Below are positions 45,328 through 53,513 of a stretch of DNA of 64,000 nt, piece after piece. Source of the stretch: Acidobacteriota bacterium (GTDB taxonomy: Bacteria; Acidobacteriota; Terriglobia; Terriglobales; Acidobacteriaceae); contig JAJYCQ010000006.1 of NCBI GenBank assembly GCA_021778315.1, positions 6,462-70,461 on the forward strand, read 5' to 3'. Under the pieces are notes generated by a model. That model saw only the letters and a list, made by a program, of their open reading frames with translations. It was not told the DNA's origin and did not search any database. Position 1 is the first letter of the stretch. Every line of letters begins with the position of its first letter. The position numbers and the translations under genes are program-made.

Positions 45328-45711
45328 GTGCTCAAGAAGCGTAATTCAACCGTATCGTTTGCTCTTGAGTGTTCACTTCTCTTTTTGGCGATCTTTGTTT
45401 TCAGCTGGGGGCTTCATGCGAAGCTTTCTCTGTATCACTCGGATCAGGGGACTTATTCCGTAACCAACTCTATGGCCAAGCTTTCGGCTGAGACTCGGAC
45501 CATCCGGTCGACTGTCTCAATGGAAGAAGATAAAGGCCCACCATCTTTTGAATTTCCGACATTTTATTTGTCGTCCATCGCGTTCCCTTTGCATGGCAAA
45601 CGATTTGCTTCGGCGGCATCGGTTCGAGTCGAGTCAGGGCCTCGAATACCCGGTCAGTATTATTTGCATGGCCCCGATCTGAAGCGACGCCCCCCACCAT
45701 CCAAGTCTTAA
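45328..45711 (+). CDS. Small exported or membrane protein, unknown
   Basis: A 127-residue protein starting at GTG 45328, preceded by AAAGGAGAA. A single hydrophobic segment at about 12-30 (FALECSLLFLAIFVFSWGLH) acts as a signal anchor. The rest is soluble, with no known motif. The codon use and G+C are lower than in the cox genes. Function is unknown; its position before the efflux genes suggests membership of the same transferred segment. The frame extends 42 bases upstream. Confidence 0.55.
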   Translation: MLKKRNSTVSFALECSLLFLAIFVFSWGLHAKLSLYHSDQGTYSVTNSMAKLSAETRTIRSTVSMEEDKGPPSFEFPTFYLSSIAFPLHGKRFASAASVRVESGPRIPGQYYLHGPDLKRRPPPSKS

Positions 45712-46017
45712 CCGCGCATGGACAGATTCTGCTGTCTTGCGGATAGATGCGCCTAGAAGGTGCGATGAAGAGTCCATTACATCCTGTGGAGTGGAGTATG
45801 AATCGACAACTCTAAATGGAGTTGGTCCTTCTTCGATAGTGCAACGTCGTAGACGCTGAGTTTAATTCGACCGCATGATTCGATCCAATCAAAAGACTTT
45901 CTGGATACCCGCAGAGCCAATGTTTAGGAGCATCTCCCGATCGATGGATTGCACAGGTCCTTGCTCTTGAAATTCCTTGACGGCCTCAACTTACACAAAA
46001 GGTCACGTATCTCCCTG
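45712..46017. other. Intergenic region within the low-G+C segment
   Basis: About 306 bp; no coding pattern or clear hairpin that I can support. Confidence 0.5.
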
Positions 46018-46473
46018 ATGACTTACGGTACAACTCGACTCAAGCATTCTGTAGTTGTGATTGCGGTGGTTCTTATTGCTGCTGTGTCCATTCGTGAAGA
46101 GGACAAGGGGTATTTCCTTTCCTGCCTGGCAAAGGTGACACGGGTTTTCGCAACGGCCGACACAAAGGTCCAAACGGAACAGCTTACAGTTAGGAAACAG
46201 ATTCTCAGTGTTTGGAGAGGGAAGCAGCCTGAGGGTAGTGTCACAACCTATGCTGCCTCCTATGTCACTCTGAAACCAAAGTGCAATCCTTATGCCGGGA
46301 TGAGCGGTAGCGACGTTAGGTTGCATGAAGACCGAATGTCACAACCAAAGGAATTCTGGCGAATAACAAGTGGTACATCACGTGCACCTCCTACTGTTGT
46401 CATCTTAGCGATGGCACACTCATCCCGGGAAATGATGCACCGCCGCACTTCGGCGACATGCTTCAGTTTCTAG
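46018..46473 (+). CDS. Putative exported protein, perhaps frameshifted at its end
   Basis: About 151 residues from ATG 46018. A signal-like N-terminus (TTRLKHSVVVIAVVLIAAVS) is followed by QILSVWRGKQPEG and TLKPKCNPYAGMSG. After about residue 110 the sequence becomes odd, while another frame (from about 46330) reads KWYITCTSYCCHLSDGTLIP and then HFGDMLQFLERF, running past 46473 into the next gene. This suggests a frameshift and a once longer, Cys-rich protein (inference). Function unknown. It ends 36 bp before the efflux adaptor gene. Confidence 0.45.
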   Translation: MTYGTTRLKHSVVVIAVVLIAAVSIREEDKGYFLSCLAKVTRVFATADTKVQTEQLTVRKQILSVWRGKQPEGSVTTYAASYVTLKPKCNPYAGMSGSDVRLHEDRMSQPKEFWRITSGTSRAPPTVVILAMAHSSREMMHRRTSATCFSF

Positions 46474-46509
46474 AACGATTCATTTCAACAAGACCGAATA
46501 GGTGGTTCC

Positions 46510-47739
46510 ATGCCTCGAAAGCGAATCTTTTGGATTGCAGTAATCCTCAGTTGTTTCATCATTGCCACCGCTCTCTACGTGTTCTTACACAAAGAGAAGA
46601 CGACCGCAGAAGCGCCGCGAGCAGCAGCGGTCGTCGATGTGACGCGCGGAAACCTTGCGAGCTCGCTTACGGTAGCAGGACAGTTTGAGCCGTATCAGAA
46701 TGTCGACCTGCATGCGAAGGTGTCGGGATATATTCGCTGGATTAAGGTGGATATTGGTGATCGCGTGCGACAGGGAGAAGTCCTGGCTGATCTCGAAGTA
46801 CCTGAGTTAGGGGATCAACTACAAGGAGCTCAAGCGGAAGTGCGGCATTCTCAATCGGAGATTGGGCGAGCGCAGAGCGAGATCACCAGCGCCGAGGCTA
46901 CCCATGCGGCGCTGCATGCTGAATTCACTCGACTGCAAGCGGCATCCAAACAGCGTCCTGGTTTAATTGCGGAGCAGGAGTTAGATGATGCACGCGCTAA
47001 GGATCAGGAATCAGAGGCGCAAATCGGCGTGGCTAAAGCATCGCTCAATGCGATGGAACAACAACTCGGAGTGTCCAATGCAAATAGTCATCGCATTCAG
47101 ACGCTCACCGATTACGAGCAGATCATCTCGCCATTCAATGGTGTTGTGACGATGCGTTACGCCGATGAGGGATCACTGATCCAGGCAGGGACAGCATCCG
47201 ATACGCAGTCGATGCCCGTAGTACGGGTTGCGCAAAGTGACTTACTAAGGTTGCGTATGCCGGTGCCGGAATCGGACGTTCCTTACATTCACATAGGGGG
47301 CAATGTTCAGATTAAGGTAAGTGCAACAGGGCGGGTATTTATGGGGAAGATCATCCGTTTTACGCGAGCACTGGATGCGAATACTCGTACTATGCTTACG
47401 GAAGTAGACGTTCCAAACCCCGATCTTGTTCTTAGTCCTGGAATGTTTGCCGAGACGATGATCCAGTTGCAACAGAAGGATGACGCTTTAACTCTACCGT
47501 CGCAGGCTGTAGTCCAGGATGGAGAGAATGACTACGTGCTTGTCTTAGACTCGACGAATCATGTGCAGCGACGCAATGTTAAAGTGGGCATCCAGACGGC
47601 AAATCGGATGGAGATTGTAAGCGGATTACAGCTGGGAGAGCGTGTGATTGCTTCTGGGCAGACGAGTTACGAAATTGGCGAAGCCGTCACTCCACATGCA
47701 GCCTTCATTCCTACAGCCGCACAGGAAGTGAGCGAGTAA
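46510..47739 (+). CDS. RND efflux periplasmic adaptor (membrane fusion protein)
   Basis: A 409-residue HlyD/AcrA-type adaptor that links an inner-membrane pump to an outer-membrane channel. It has an N-terminal membrane anchor (about 5-25), split lipoyl halves (VDLHAKVSGYIRWIKVDIGD and, later, YEQIISPFNGVVTMRYADEG), a central coiled-coil hairpin (about 95-190), a beta-barrel domain, and a membrane-proximal domain (LPSQAVVQDG). The next gene overlaps its stop by 1 bp but encodes only remnants of the RND pump, so the adaptor may lack its partner. Same-frame start ATG 46510 is clear. Confidence 0.92.
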   Translation: MPRKRIFWIAVILSCFIIATALYVFLHKEKTTAEAPRAAAVVDVTRGNLASSLTVAGQFEPYQNVDLHAKVSGYIRWIKVDIGDRVRQGEVLADLEVPELGDQLQGAQAEVRHSQSEIGRAQSEITSAEATHAALHAEFTRLQAASKQRPGLIAEQELDDARAKDQESEAQIGVAKASLNAMEQQLGVSNANSHRIQTLTDYEQIISPFNGVVTMRYADEGSLIQAGTASDTQSMPVVRVAQSDLLRLRMPVPESDVPYIHIGGNVQIKVSATGRVFMGKIIRFTRALDANTRTMLTEVDVPNPDLVLSPGMFAETMIQLQQKDDALTLPSQAVVQDGENDYVLVLDSTNHVQRRNVKVGIQTANRMEIVSGLQLGERVIASGQTSYEIGEAVTPHAAFIPTAAQEVSE

Positions 47740-48302
47740 TGTCTTCGTTTGCAATTATGTATCCGGTCTTCATCCTCATGTTCTGCCTGATAGGGATGGT
47801 AGTAGGAACGGCGACCATTTTTCGGAAGTCCGTAGATGCTTTCTCTGGAATTAATATTCCGCTAGTCTCCGTTTTAGACTTCCACTCTTGCATGCCAACA
47901 GAAGAGATTGAAGCCGATAGTACTAGTAGCAAGGAACGTCCATTTACACGGAGAAGCGGAAGTGAACAAGTCGAGTCAGGCTTGCTTCCAGATTTAATCC
48001 TGACCAACACCTACTTTCAATCTGGCAGGGATGCAAGCTCGACTGCCAGCGATAACTCAAATCTTGCGGTGACTAATCTTAGACGACATACTTCTGAGAC
48101 ACTGCGTCCTGTTATTCCGACACAATTATTGGCGCTTGCATCAGAGGCCGCCAAGGTGAAGTATTTCTCACTGGCTCGCGCGATTTCTGGTGGGCTTCTA
48201 TTTTCTGGCCTTGTCACTTGTTGTTTCGTTCCAGTCGTCTACTTACTCATGCATCGCAAAGAAGCAGCGGACGAAGCGTTCGCAGAGGTAGCATATGCAT
48301 AA
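47739..48302 (+). pseudogene. RND efflux permease reduced to its two ends
   Basis: A continuous 187-residue frame, whereas RND permeases have about 1000-1050 residues. Residues 1-125 match the permease start: MYPVFILMFCLIGMVVGTA (first membrane helix), SVDAFSGINIPLVSV, then periplasmic PN1-like sequence (TNTYFQSGRDASS). Residues about 130-187 match the permease end: SEAAKVKYFSLARAISGGLL and FVPVVYLLMHRKE (last membrane helix). Some 850 residues between are absent, so transport is not possible as in the family. The junction is in frame, and many residues have drifted. It is translationally coupled to both neighbours (1 bp overlap with the adaptor, 8 bp with the TolC gene). Confidence 0.75.
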
Positions 48303-49662
48303 GCTACATACCGCAGGGATGATCTTGTTGTCCCTTAGTTCTCCACTTCTACTAGCACAGAGCCAGGGAAAGCCCTTGCCAAATGCACCGATGCTCCTGC
48401 AGATGTCGGCCTCATCAACGGTGGCTCCATCGAATGATGAGGTGCTCACGCGGCAGCAAGCAGAGCAACTGGCGCTGAAAAACAACCCGCGTATCAGTGT
48501 CGCGGCACTGATTGCCCTGGCGCAAAAGCAGGTTGTTCGAGAGACTCGGTCGGCTGAACTACCAAGCTTGTATGGGAACGGAACCGGGGTGGGGGCGGAG
48601 CAGGCAAGCCGCTTGGCTTCGGGTGATCTGGCATCCTCTCGCCTGTTGAACCATGTAGGCGGCGGTCTTCAACTAAGCCAGTTGATCACTGACTTTGGAC
48701 GCACGCCTAACTTAGTTGCTACTTCATCGCTACAAGCAAAAGCTGCGGAGCAGAATGCTGAGGCTACGCGAGAGGATATTGTGTTTGCGGCTGATCTGGC
48801 GTTTTACAATGCGCTAGAAGCCCAGGCGACTTTGCAGGTTGCAAACAGCACTGTGAATGAGCGACAGAGCATCGGAGATCAAGTAGACGCACTGACCGCG
48901 AGCAAGCTGAAGTCAACCCTCGATCAGAGCTTCGCACAAGTAAATCTCTCGGAAGCGAAGCTGCTTCTTCTCAACTCAAAAAACCAGGCAGAGGCCGCCA
49001 TGGCGAGTTTGAATGACATTCTCGGCGAGACGACTGAGCATATTTATCATCTCGTGGATGACACGGATCTCCCCACGCCGATTGCAAATTCTGCCGAAGC
49101 TTTGATTACAATGGCGCTTCAGCAGCGGCCGGATCTCAAATCGCTCCAACTGACGCATGAAGCGGATGTACGATTCAGCCGCGCGCAGCATGAGCAACTA
49201 CTGCCAACCGTCTCTGCACTCGGTGTTGTTGGCGGGACACCTGTTGGGTCGAGCACCTATTATGATCCGAGATGGTATGGTGCGGCAGGTATTAATATCA
49301 GCGTTCCTGTTTTCGAGGGGTTTAAGTTCCATGCAGAGGCAAATGAAGCTACCCTTCGAGCGAAGGCTTCCAATGAGCAAAGTCGTCAACTCACGGATAG
49401 GATAGTTCGTGACGTACGTACGGCGTGGCTGAGTGCGAATACGGCTCAGCAACGCATGGCGGTGACGGCAGAGTTACTCAAAGAAGCAAACACAGCCATG
49501 GATCTTGCACAGACACGTTATCAATTGGGACTCAGCTCCATCGTCGAGTTGAGCCAAGCGCAACTCCAGCAGACACAAGCTCAAATTGCATCTGCAAACG
49601 CACGCTTTGAATACGAGGCTGATCTAGCTGCTCTGAGGTTCCAGAGTGGCGTACAGCCATAG
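48295..49662 (+). CDS. TolC-family outer membrane efflux protein
   Basis: A 455-residue outer-membrane channel protein. The signal peptide is about 1-21 (LHTAGMILLSLSSPLLLAQS). Two copies of the OEP alpha-hairpin region are recognisable, beginning LTRQQAEQLALKNNP (about 51-65) and AEALITMALQQRPDLKSLQL (about 263-282), with the beta-strand parts between. It would connect to the adaptor encoded two genes upstream and pass substrates out of the cell. It overlaps the RND remnant by 8 bp. The inner-membrane pump must come from elsewhere or is lost. Confidence 0.92.
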   Translation: MHKLHTAGMILLSLSSPLLLAQSQGKPLPNAPMLLQMSASSTVAPSNDEVLTRQQAEQLALKNNPRISVAALIALAQKQVVRETRSAELPSLYGNGTGVGAEQASRLASGDLASSRLLNHVGGGLQLSQLITDFGRTPNLVATSSLQAKAAEQNAEATREDIVFAADLAFYNALEAQATLQVANSTVNERQSIGDQVDALTASKLKSTLDQSFAQVNLSEAKLLLLNSKNQAEAAMASLNDILGETTEHIYHLVDDTDLPTPIANSAEALITMALQQRPDLKSLQLTHEADVRFSRAQHEQLLPTVSALGVVGGTPVGSSTYYDPRWYGAAGINISVPVFEGFKFHAEANEATLRAKASNEQSRQLTDRIVRDVRTAWLSANTAQQRMAVTAELLKEANTAMDLAQTRYQLGLSSIVELSQAQLQQTQAQIASANARFEYEADLAALRFQSGVQP

Positions 49663-49680
49663 TCTCCCCCGGAGAAGAGG

Positions 49681-50583
49681 ATGCTTCCTGAAATTAAGAT
49701 TAAGCGAATTTTATTTGCAACAGATTTTCTAGAAAGCTCGCGGCTCGCCCTTGATTATGCTGTCGCATTTGCGGAACACTTCAACGCAGCGATTATCATG
49801 CTGCATGTTGTCGAGTTGTCACAAGCTGCAACTGAAGTTGAGGTAGAGACCTCAAAGCCGAGCTTGATGCGACGGGTTGCACACGGGCGTCTGGAAGCTC
49901 TTGCGTCTGGAGTAAGACGGCTTGGGCTTTCCGTTGAAGCGCACGTAGAGGATGGAATTCCGTGTCAAGCGATTCTGAGAGGTATAGATCGATACAATGC
50001 CGATCTGCTGGTTCTCGGAGTGCACGGTGTGCATCGCGGACTGGATCACCTGCTCATCGGATCAAATACGGAAAAGATTCTTCTCTCTGCAACATGTCCC
50101 ACGTTAACGGTGGGTGCGCACGTTCTTTCAGGGGTTGATCTAAAGCTGCACCTTGATGAGATTATTTATTTTTCAGACTTTACTCCGCAGGCGACGGCGG
50201 CCGCTCCGTATGCGGTTTACTTCGGCAAGGAATTCGACGCTCCTATCGAAGTGTGTCAACTCTTGCCGGTGATCGCTGAGAATAATGAGCGTTTGAAGAT
50301 GGATCTTGCTGATGAATATTGCAAAAGCATGGCGCAGACACTCGGCGAAGATAGCTCGGAGTGGTGCAAACCTACGTTTCAATTGGAACATGGTATGGAG
50401 ATTGACCAGATTATAGAGCGTGCTCAGAGGCAGAATGCGGGTCTGATTGTTTTGGGTGTCCGCACCGCGTCGCAACTTGGTCGCCGGCTACATAGCAGCT
50501 TCGCGTATAGCCTGTTAGCGAAGGCAACCTGTCCTGTACTTTCAATACGCTATACCGATGCCCCCACTAAAAAGGAAGCCTGA
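49681..50583 (+). CDS. Universal stress protein, tandem UspA domains
   Basis: A 300-residue cytoplasmic protein with two UspA domains, about 1-150 (RILFATDFLESSRLALDYAV, then LGVHGVHRGLDHLLIGSN) and 158-300 (IIYFSDFTPQAT, LGVRTASQLGRRLHSSFA). Both have the G-x2-G-x9-G-type loop that binds ATP, the second less exactly. Such proteins help survival under stress or regulate transporters. It overlaps the TauE gene by 1 bp (TGATG), so the two are co-translated, pointing to a role tied to that exporter. Confidence 0.9.
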   Translation: MLPEIKIKRILFATDFLESSRLALDYAVAFAEHFNAAIIMLHVVELSQAATEVEVETSKPSLMRRVAHGRLEALASGVRRLGLSVEAHVEDGIPCQAILRGIDRYNADLLVLGVHGVHRGLDHLLIGSNTEKILLSATCPTLTVGAHVLSGVDLKLHLDEIIYFSDFTPQATAAAPYAVYFGKEFDAPIEVCQLLPVIAENNERLKMDLADEYCKSMAQTLGEDSSEWCKPTFQLEHGMEIDQIIERAQRQNAGLIVLGVRTASQLGRRLHSSFAYSLLAKATCPVLSIRYTDAPTKKEA

Positions 50584-51419
50584 TGAGCATTGTTGTATTC
50601 AGTTCGCTGCTCTTCTTGACGTCGATTACTGCGGGCTTTCTTGGAGCTTTGACCGGATTGGGCGGCGGTGTGGTCATCGTTCCAGTCCTGGCTTTATTGT
50701 TCAAGGTTGATATTCGATACGCGATTGGAGCTTCTCTCATTTCCGTGATCGCGACCTCCTCGGGCGCTGCTGTTGCGTACGTGCGTGAAGGACTGTCGAA
50801 TATACGTATTGGGATGTTTCTGGAAGTAGCTACTACACTTGGAGCTCTTCTTGGTGCCTATCTGATGGCAAGGATCTCCAGCCATTGGATCGTGATTATT
50901 TTTGGGATCATGTTACTTTATTCAGCTCTCTCCTCTTACCGCAAGAGATCCGAAAACGTTTCAAAAAATATAGAGAACCGATTAGCTAGGACCCTTGAGT
51001 TGTCGGGAACTTATCCAGGAGTTCATGGAACCGAGGCCTACGTAGCTCAACGTGTGCCGCTTGGATTTGGAATCATGTTTATCGCCGGAACTCTTTCGGG
51101 GCTCCTGGGAATTGGGTCCGGTGCGGTTAAGGTCCTGGCGATGGATCAGGCGATGAGGCTCCCGTTCAAGGTCTCAACTACAACGAGCAACTTTATGATC
51201 GGCGTAACGGCTGCAGCAAGCGCTGGCATCTATTTTGCGCATGGTTATATTGATCCAGGCATAGCCATGCCCGTGATGCTTGGTGTTCTTGGTGGGTCTC
51301 TGCTTGGCACGAAGATTTTAGTCAAAACAAGTACTACGAACCTTAAGAGCTTCTTCGCTTTTGTACTTCTGGTGCTAGGCTGCGAGATGATCTATAGCGG
51401 TATTACGGGAAGGATCTAG
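50583..51419 (+). CDS. Sulfite exporter TauE/SafE family membrane protein
   Basis: A 278-residue inner-membrane protein with about 8 helices in two inverted halves. The family glycine motif is seen twice: GALTGLGGGVVIVPVLALLF (about 20-39) and GLLGIGSGAVKVLAMD (about 173-188), each followed by KV/DIRYAIGASL and KVSTTTSNFMIG. Members export sulfite, sulfolactate or related organosulfonates, or take part in their uptake. It overlaps usp (1 bp) and abuts the DUF1634 gene with no gap, forming a three-gene unit. Confidence 0.9.
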   Translation: MSIVVFSSLLFLTSITAGFLGALTGLGGGVVIVPVLALLFKVDIRYAIGASLISVIATSSGAAVAYVREGLSNIRIGMFLEVATTLGALLGAYLMARISSHWIVIIFGIMLLYSALSSYRKRSENVSKNIENRLARTLELSGTYPGVHGTEAYVAQRVPLGFGIMFIAGTLSGLLGIGSGAVKVLAMDQAMRLPFKVSTTTSNFMIGVTAAASAGIYFAHGYIDPGIAMPVMLGVLGGSLLGTKILVKTSTTNLKSFFAFVLLVLGCEMIYSGITGRI

Positions 51420-51797
51420 ATGAGTAGGCCCACTGATCACGATATAGATATGAGTGTTTCCCGGATGCTACTTGTGGGGGTGACGTTAGCGGCCGGAGTT
51501 GTGTTGATCGGGGGGCTGCTATATGTGCGACATCCGTGGGTTACGATTCCGGATTACTCGCATTTCAGTAATGGCGGAGCGACTCGTTCAACGATCGCTG
51601 GGGTTATGGATGGCCTCGTTCACCTGAATCCCAAGAGCATCATCGAATTCGGTTTGTTACTGCTGATAGCCACACCTGTTGCGCGAGTCGTGTTCTGTGT
51701 GATCGGATTTGCGAGGCAGAAAGATAAGCTCTATGTATTGATCAGCTCTGTGGTTCTGGTGATCCTGCTCTACAGCCTCACCAAAGGGATGAGATAG
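51420..51797 (+). CDS. DUF1634 membrane protein
   Basis: A 125-residue protein with three membrane helices (about 14-34, 74-95 and 100-120), matching DUF1634. This family is very often encoded next to TauE/SafE genes, as here (start codon immediately follows the TauE stop), so it is probably an accessory of that transporter (inference from known gene neighbourhoods). Function not shown. Confidence 0.88.
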   Translation: MSRPTDHDIDMSVSRMLLVGVTLAAGVVLIGGLLYVRHPWVTIPDYSHFSNGGATRSTIAGVMDGLVHLNPKSIIEFGLLLLIATPVARVVFCVIGFARQKDKLYVLISSVVLVILLYSLTKGMR

Positions 51798-51807
51798 ATT
51801 CTGAGAT

Positions 51808-51827
51808 CTTCGCTGTAAAGAGCGAAG
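51808..51827. terminator. Bidirectional hairpin between DUF1634 and YeiH-like genes
   Basis: Perfect 7-bp stem cttcgct/agcgaag with a 6-base loop, located between two convergent genes, 10 bp after the DUF1634 stop. Confidence 0.6.
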
Positions 51828-51874
51828 TCTACCTATGGCTATGGCGACATTGGCTATTGGACTTCTGTGATTTG

Positions 51875-52819
51875 TCAGGACAGAGAGATCCAACCCGCAC
51901 GAATGGCCAATAAAGAGACAACTCCAACAACGGCCCATAGCAGGATGCCCTGGAGAAATGGGCGGACTCCTACTCGGCGGAGCGTCTCTTTCGAGAGCCC
52001 TGTGCCGATCAGGAATAAGACAACAGTCAAGCCAATGCGTCCGAGGTTGCTAAGGCCTACATAGACGATTTTTCCGATGGGGAAATAGGTGTAGGCGACG
52101 GCGGCAAGACAAAAGAAAAGAATGAACCAGGGTAATTTAATCTTTGCGCGACTCTTGGTGAAATAGGCCGTGACCATTGCAAGCGGGACGATCCACAGAG
52201 CCCTGGTGAGCTTCACGGTAGTGGCAATCTGCAACGCCTGGCCGCCGTATTTTGCTGATGCACCTACGACGGAGCTGGTGTCGTGAATAGCGAGCGCTGC
52301 CCATAGCCCGAATTGAGACTGAGTCAAGTGTAGGGCGTGTCCGATGGGTGGAAAGATAAGCAAGGCGGCGGAGTTCAGGATGAACACGGTACCGAGGGAC
52401 ATTGCCATCTCTTCTTCATTGGGATTCGTAATTGGCGAAATGGCGGCAATCGCGCTTCCTCCGCAGATCGCAGTTCCAACGGTGATGAGATAGGAGGCCT
52501 TCTTACTCACGCGGAAGAGGCGGCCGAGGAGCCATCCGAGCAACATGACACCGGAAATACTGATTGCGGTGTAGACGAATCCGGCTTTGCCAGCATGAAT
52601 GACCTGACGCAGGTTCATGCCAAATCCCAAGCCTACAACGGCGAGCTGCAAGAGAATTCGGGATAGGTTCCTGCTCTCCAGATGATAGGGATGCACGAAG
52701 CTGAAGCCGTAGACGATTCCTAAAACGAGAGCAACCGGTGGCGATATTGTGCCAGATGCGGCGAGAATTAGGGTAATGAAGAATACTGTCTTTGGATTTA
52801 GTTTGGAGAAGAGAGTCAT
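51875..52819 (-). CDS. YeiH-like putative sulfate exporter (UPF0324)
   Basis: A 314-residue inner-membrane protein with about 9-10 helices. Family motifs are visible: GIVYGFSFVHP (about 40-50), LLQLAVVGLGFGMNLRQV, GTAICGGSAIAAISP (about 118-132), the NSAALLIFPPIGHAL helix, and WAALAIHDTSSVVGASAKYG. YeiH proteins are predicted anion exporters, some linked to sulfite or sulfonate handling. ATG 52819 has an AGAGGAAA ribosome site; the frame is open to 52843. It converges with the TauE/DUF1634 genes across the hairpin at 51808. Confidence 0.88.
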   Translation of the reverse strand: MTLFSKLNPKTVFFITLILAASGTISPPVALVLGIVYGFSFVHPYHLESRNLSRILLQLAVVGLGFGMNLRQVIHAGKAGFVYTAISISGVMLLGWLLGRLFRVSKKASYLITVGTAICGGSAIAAISPITNPNEEEMAMSLGTVFILNSAALLIFPPIGHALHLTQSQFGLWAALAIHDTSSVVGASAKYGGQALQIATTVKLTRALWIVPLAMVTAYFTKSRAKIKLPWFILFFCLAAVAYTYFPIGKIVYVGLSNLGRIGLTVVLFLIGTGLSKETLRRVGVRPFLQGILLWAVVGVVSLLAIRAGWISLS

Positions 52820-53012
52820 TTTTTCCTCTAGTTGAAGTGTCAACGTAAGGAAAAGCTGAGTCCAAATGGAAGTTCTAATGGGCGATTCGGTTTGCTTATG
52901 CGCTTGGAATACTGGTCTGATCGAAACGAAGGATCTGTGGGGCTAACGTGCTCTAGTAATGGGGGTTAGCGGGCGCGTTGAGGGGTTGGGAGGGGGATTT
53001 CGGTGGGGGTTA

Positions 53013-53104
53013 TGGCGGAGAGTGAGGGATTCGAACCCCCGATAGCCTTGCGACTATGTCTGATTTCGAGTCAGGTGCATTCAACCGGGCTCTGCCAACT
53101 CTCC
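53013..53104 (-). tRNA. tRNA-Ser(CGA)
   Basis: A complete serine tRNA on the minus strand. Acceptor arms ggagagt/actctcc pair fully, followed by discriminator G and an encoded CCA. The anticodon loop is ctcgaaa, giving CGA, which reads UCG. A long variable arm (atagtc-gcaa-ggctat) is present, as expected for Ser. The T-loop ggttcgaatcc is standard. The anticodon stem ends with a C-A mismatch at 27-43. The tRNA's 3' end faces the low-G+C segment. Confidence 0.95.
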
Positions 53105-53305
53105 TACCTGTAACACCTTCATTTGGTGAAGGTTAGCTTGATTGCGGCGAGCGCTGCAACTTCCACCTTTGTTAGTTTACTGGCGACGGGAGATGTTTGC
53201 AATGGTAGTGATTTGACAGGAGATGGGCTGGGAGAGGGGAGTATTTCTGCGGGATAGGGGAAAATGGGGGCGTTTCGTGCTGGTTCAGGCGGGTTTTGGG
53301 TTGCG

Positions 53306-53332
53306 AGGGGCGTGACTGAGGGAAGGTTCGGG
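53306..53332. repeat. Dispersed repeat shared with the nth tail
   Basis: Contains aggggcgtgactgag exactly as in 17331-17345, with similar flanks. Non-coding here. Confidence 0.6.
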
Positions 53333-53459
53333 TTGCGCGGGGGAAAAGGGGAGGGTCGGGGACTCTGGGTGGGCCGGGATCTTTGGGCAGGTCGGGGTAT
53401 TTGGGCGGGTCCGGAAATTTCCTTGGAGGCTAAAGCCACATGGACTTGTGGGGCGTTAC

Positions 53460-53479
53460 GGCGGGGCTGAAGCCCCGCC
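53460..53479. terminator. Strong GC hairpin at the end of the YceI operon
   Basis: Nine-base stem ggcggggct/agccccgcc with a tight 2-4 base loop, 35 bp after the YceI stop codon. It may terminate the seven-gene operon or be a dispersed REP-like element. Confidence 0.5.
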
Positions 53480-53513
53480 CTTTCAAAACGAATAAGAGGT
53501 TTACGAGCGGAGG

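Larger units (their letters stand above)
53105..53513. other. Intergenic region with repeats
   Basis: About 409 bp with no convincing gene. Contains the dispersed repeat at 53306, a run of related gggc.gg.cggg..tttgggc units (53365-53415), and a strong hairpin at 53460. Confidence 0.6.
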
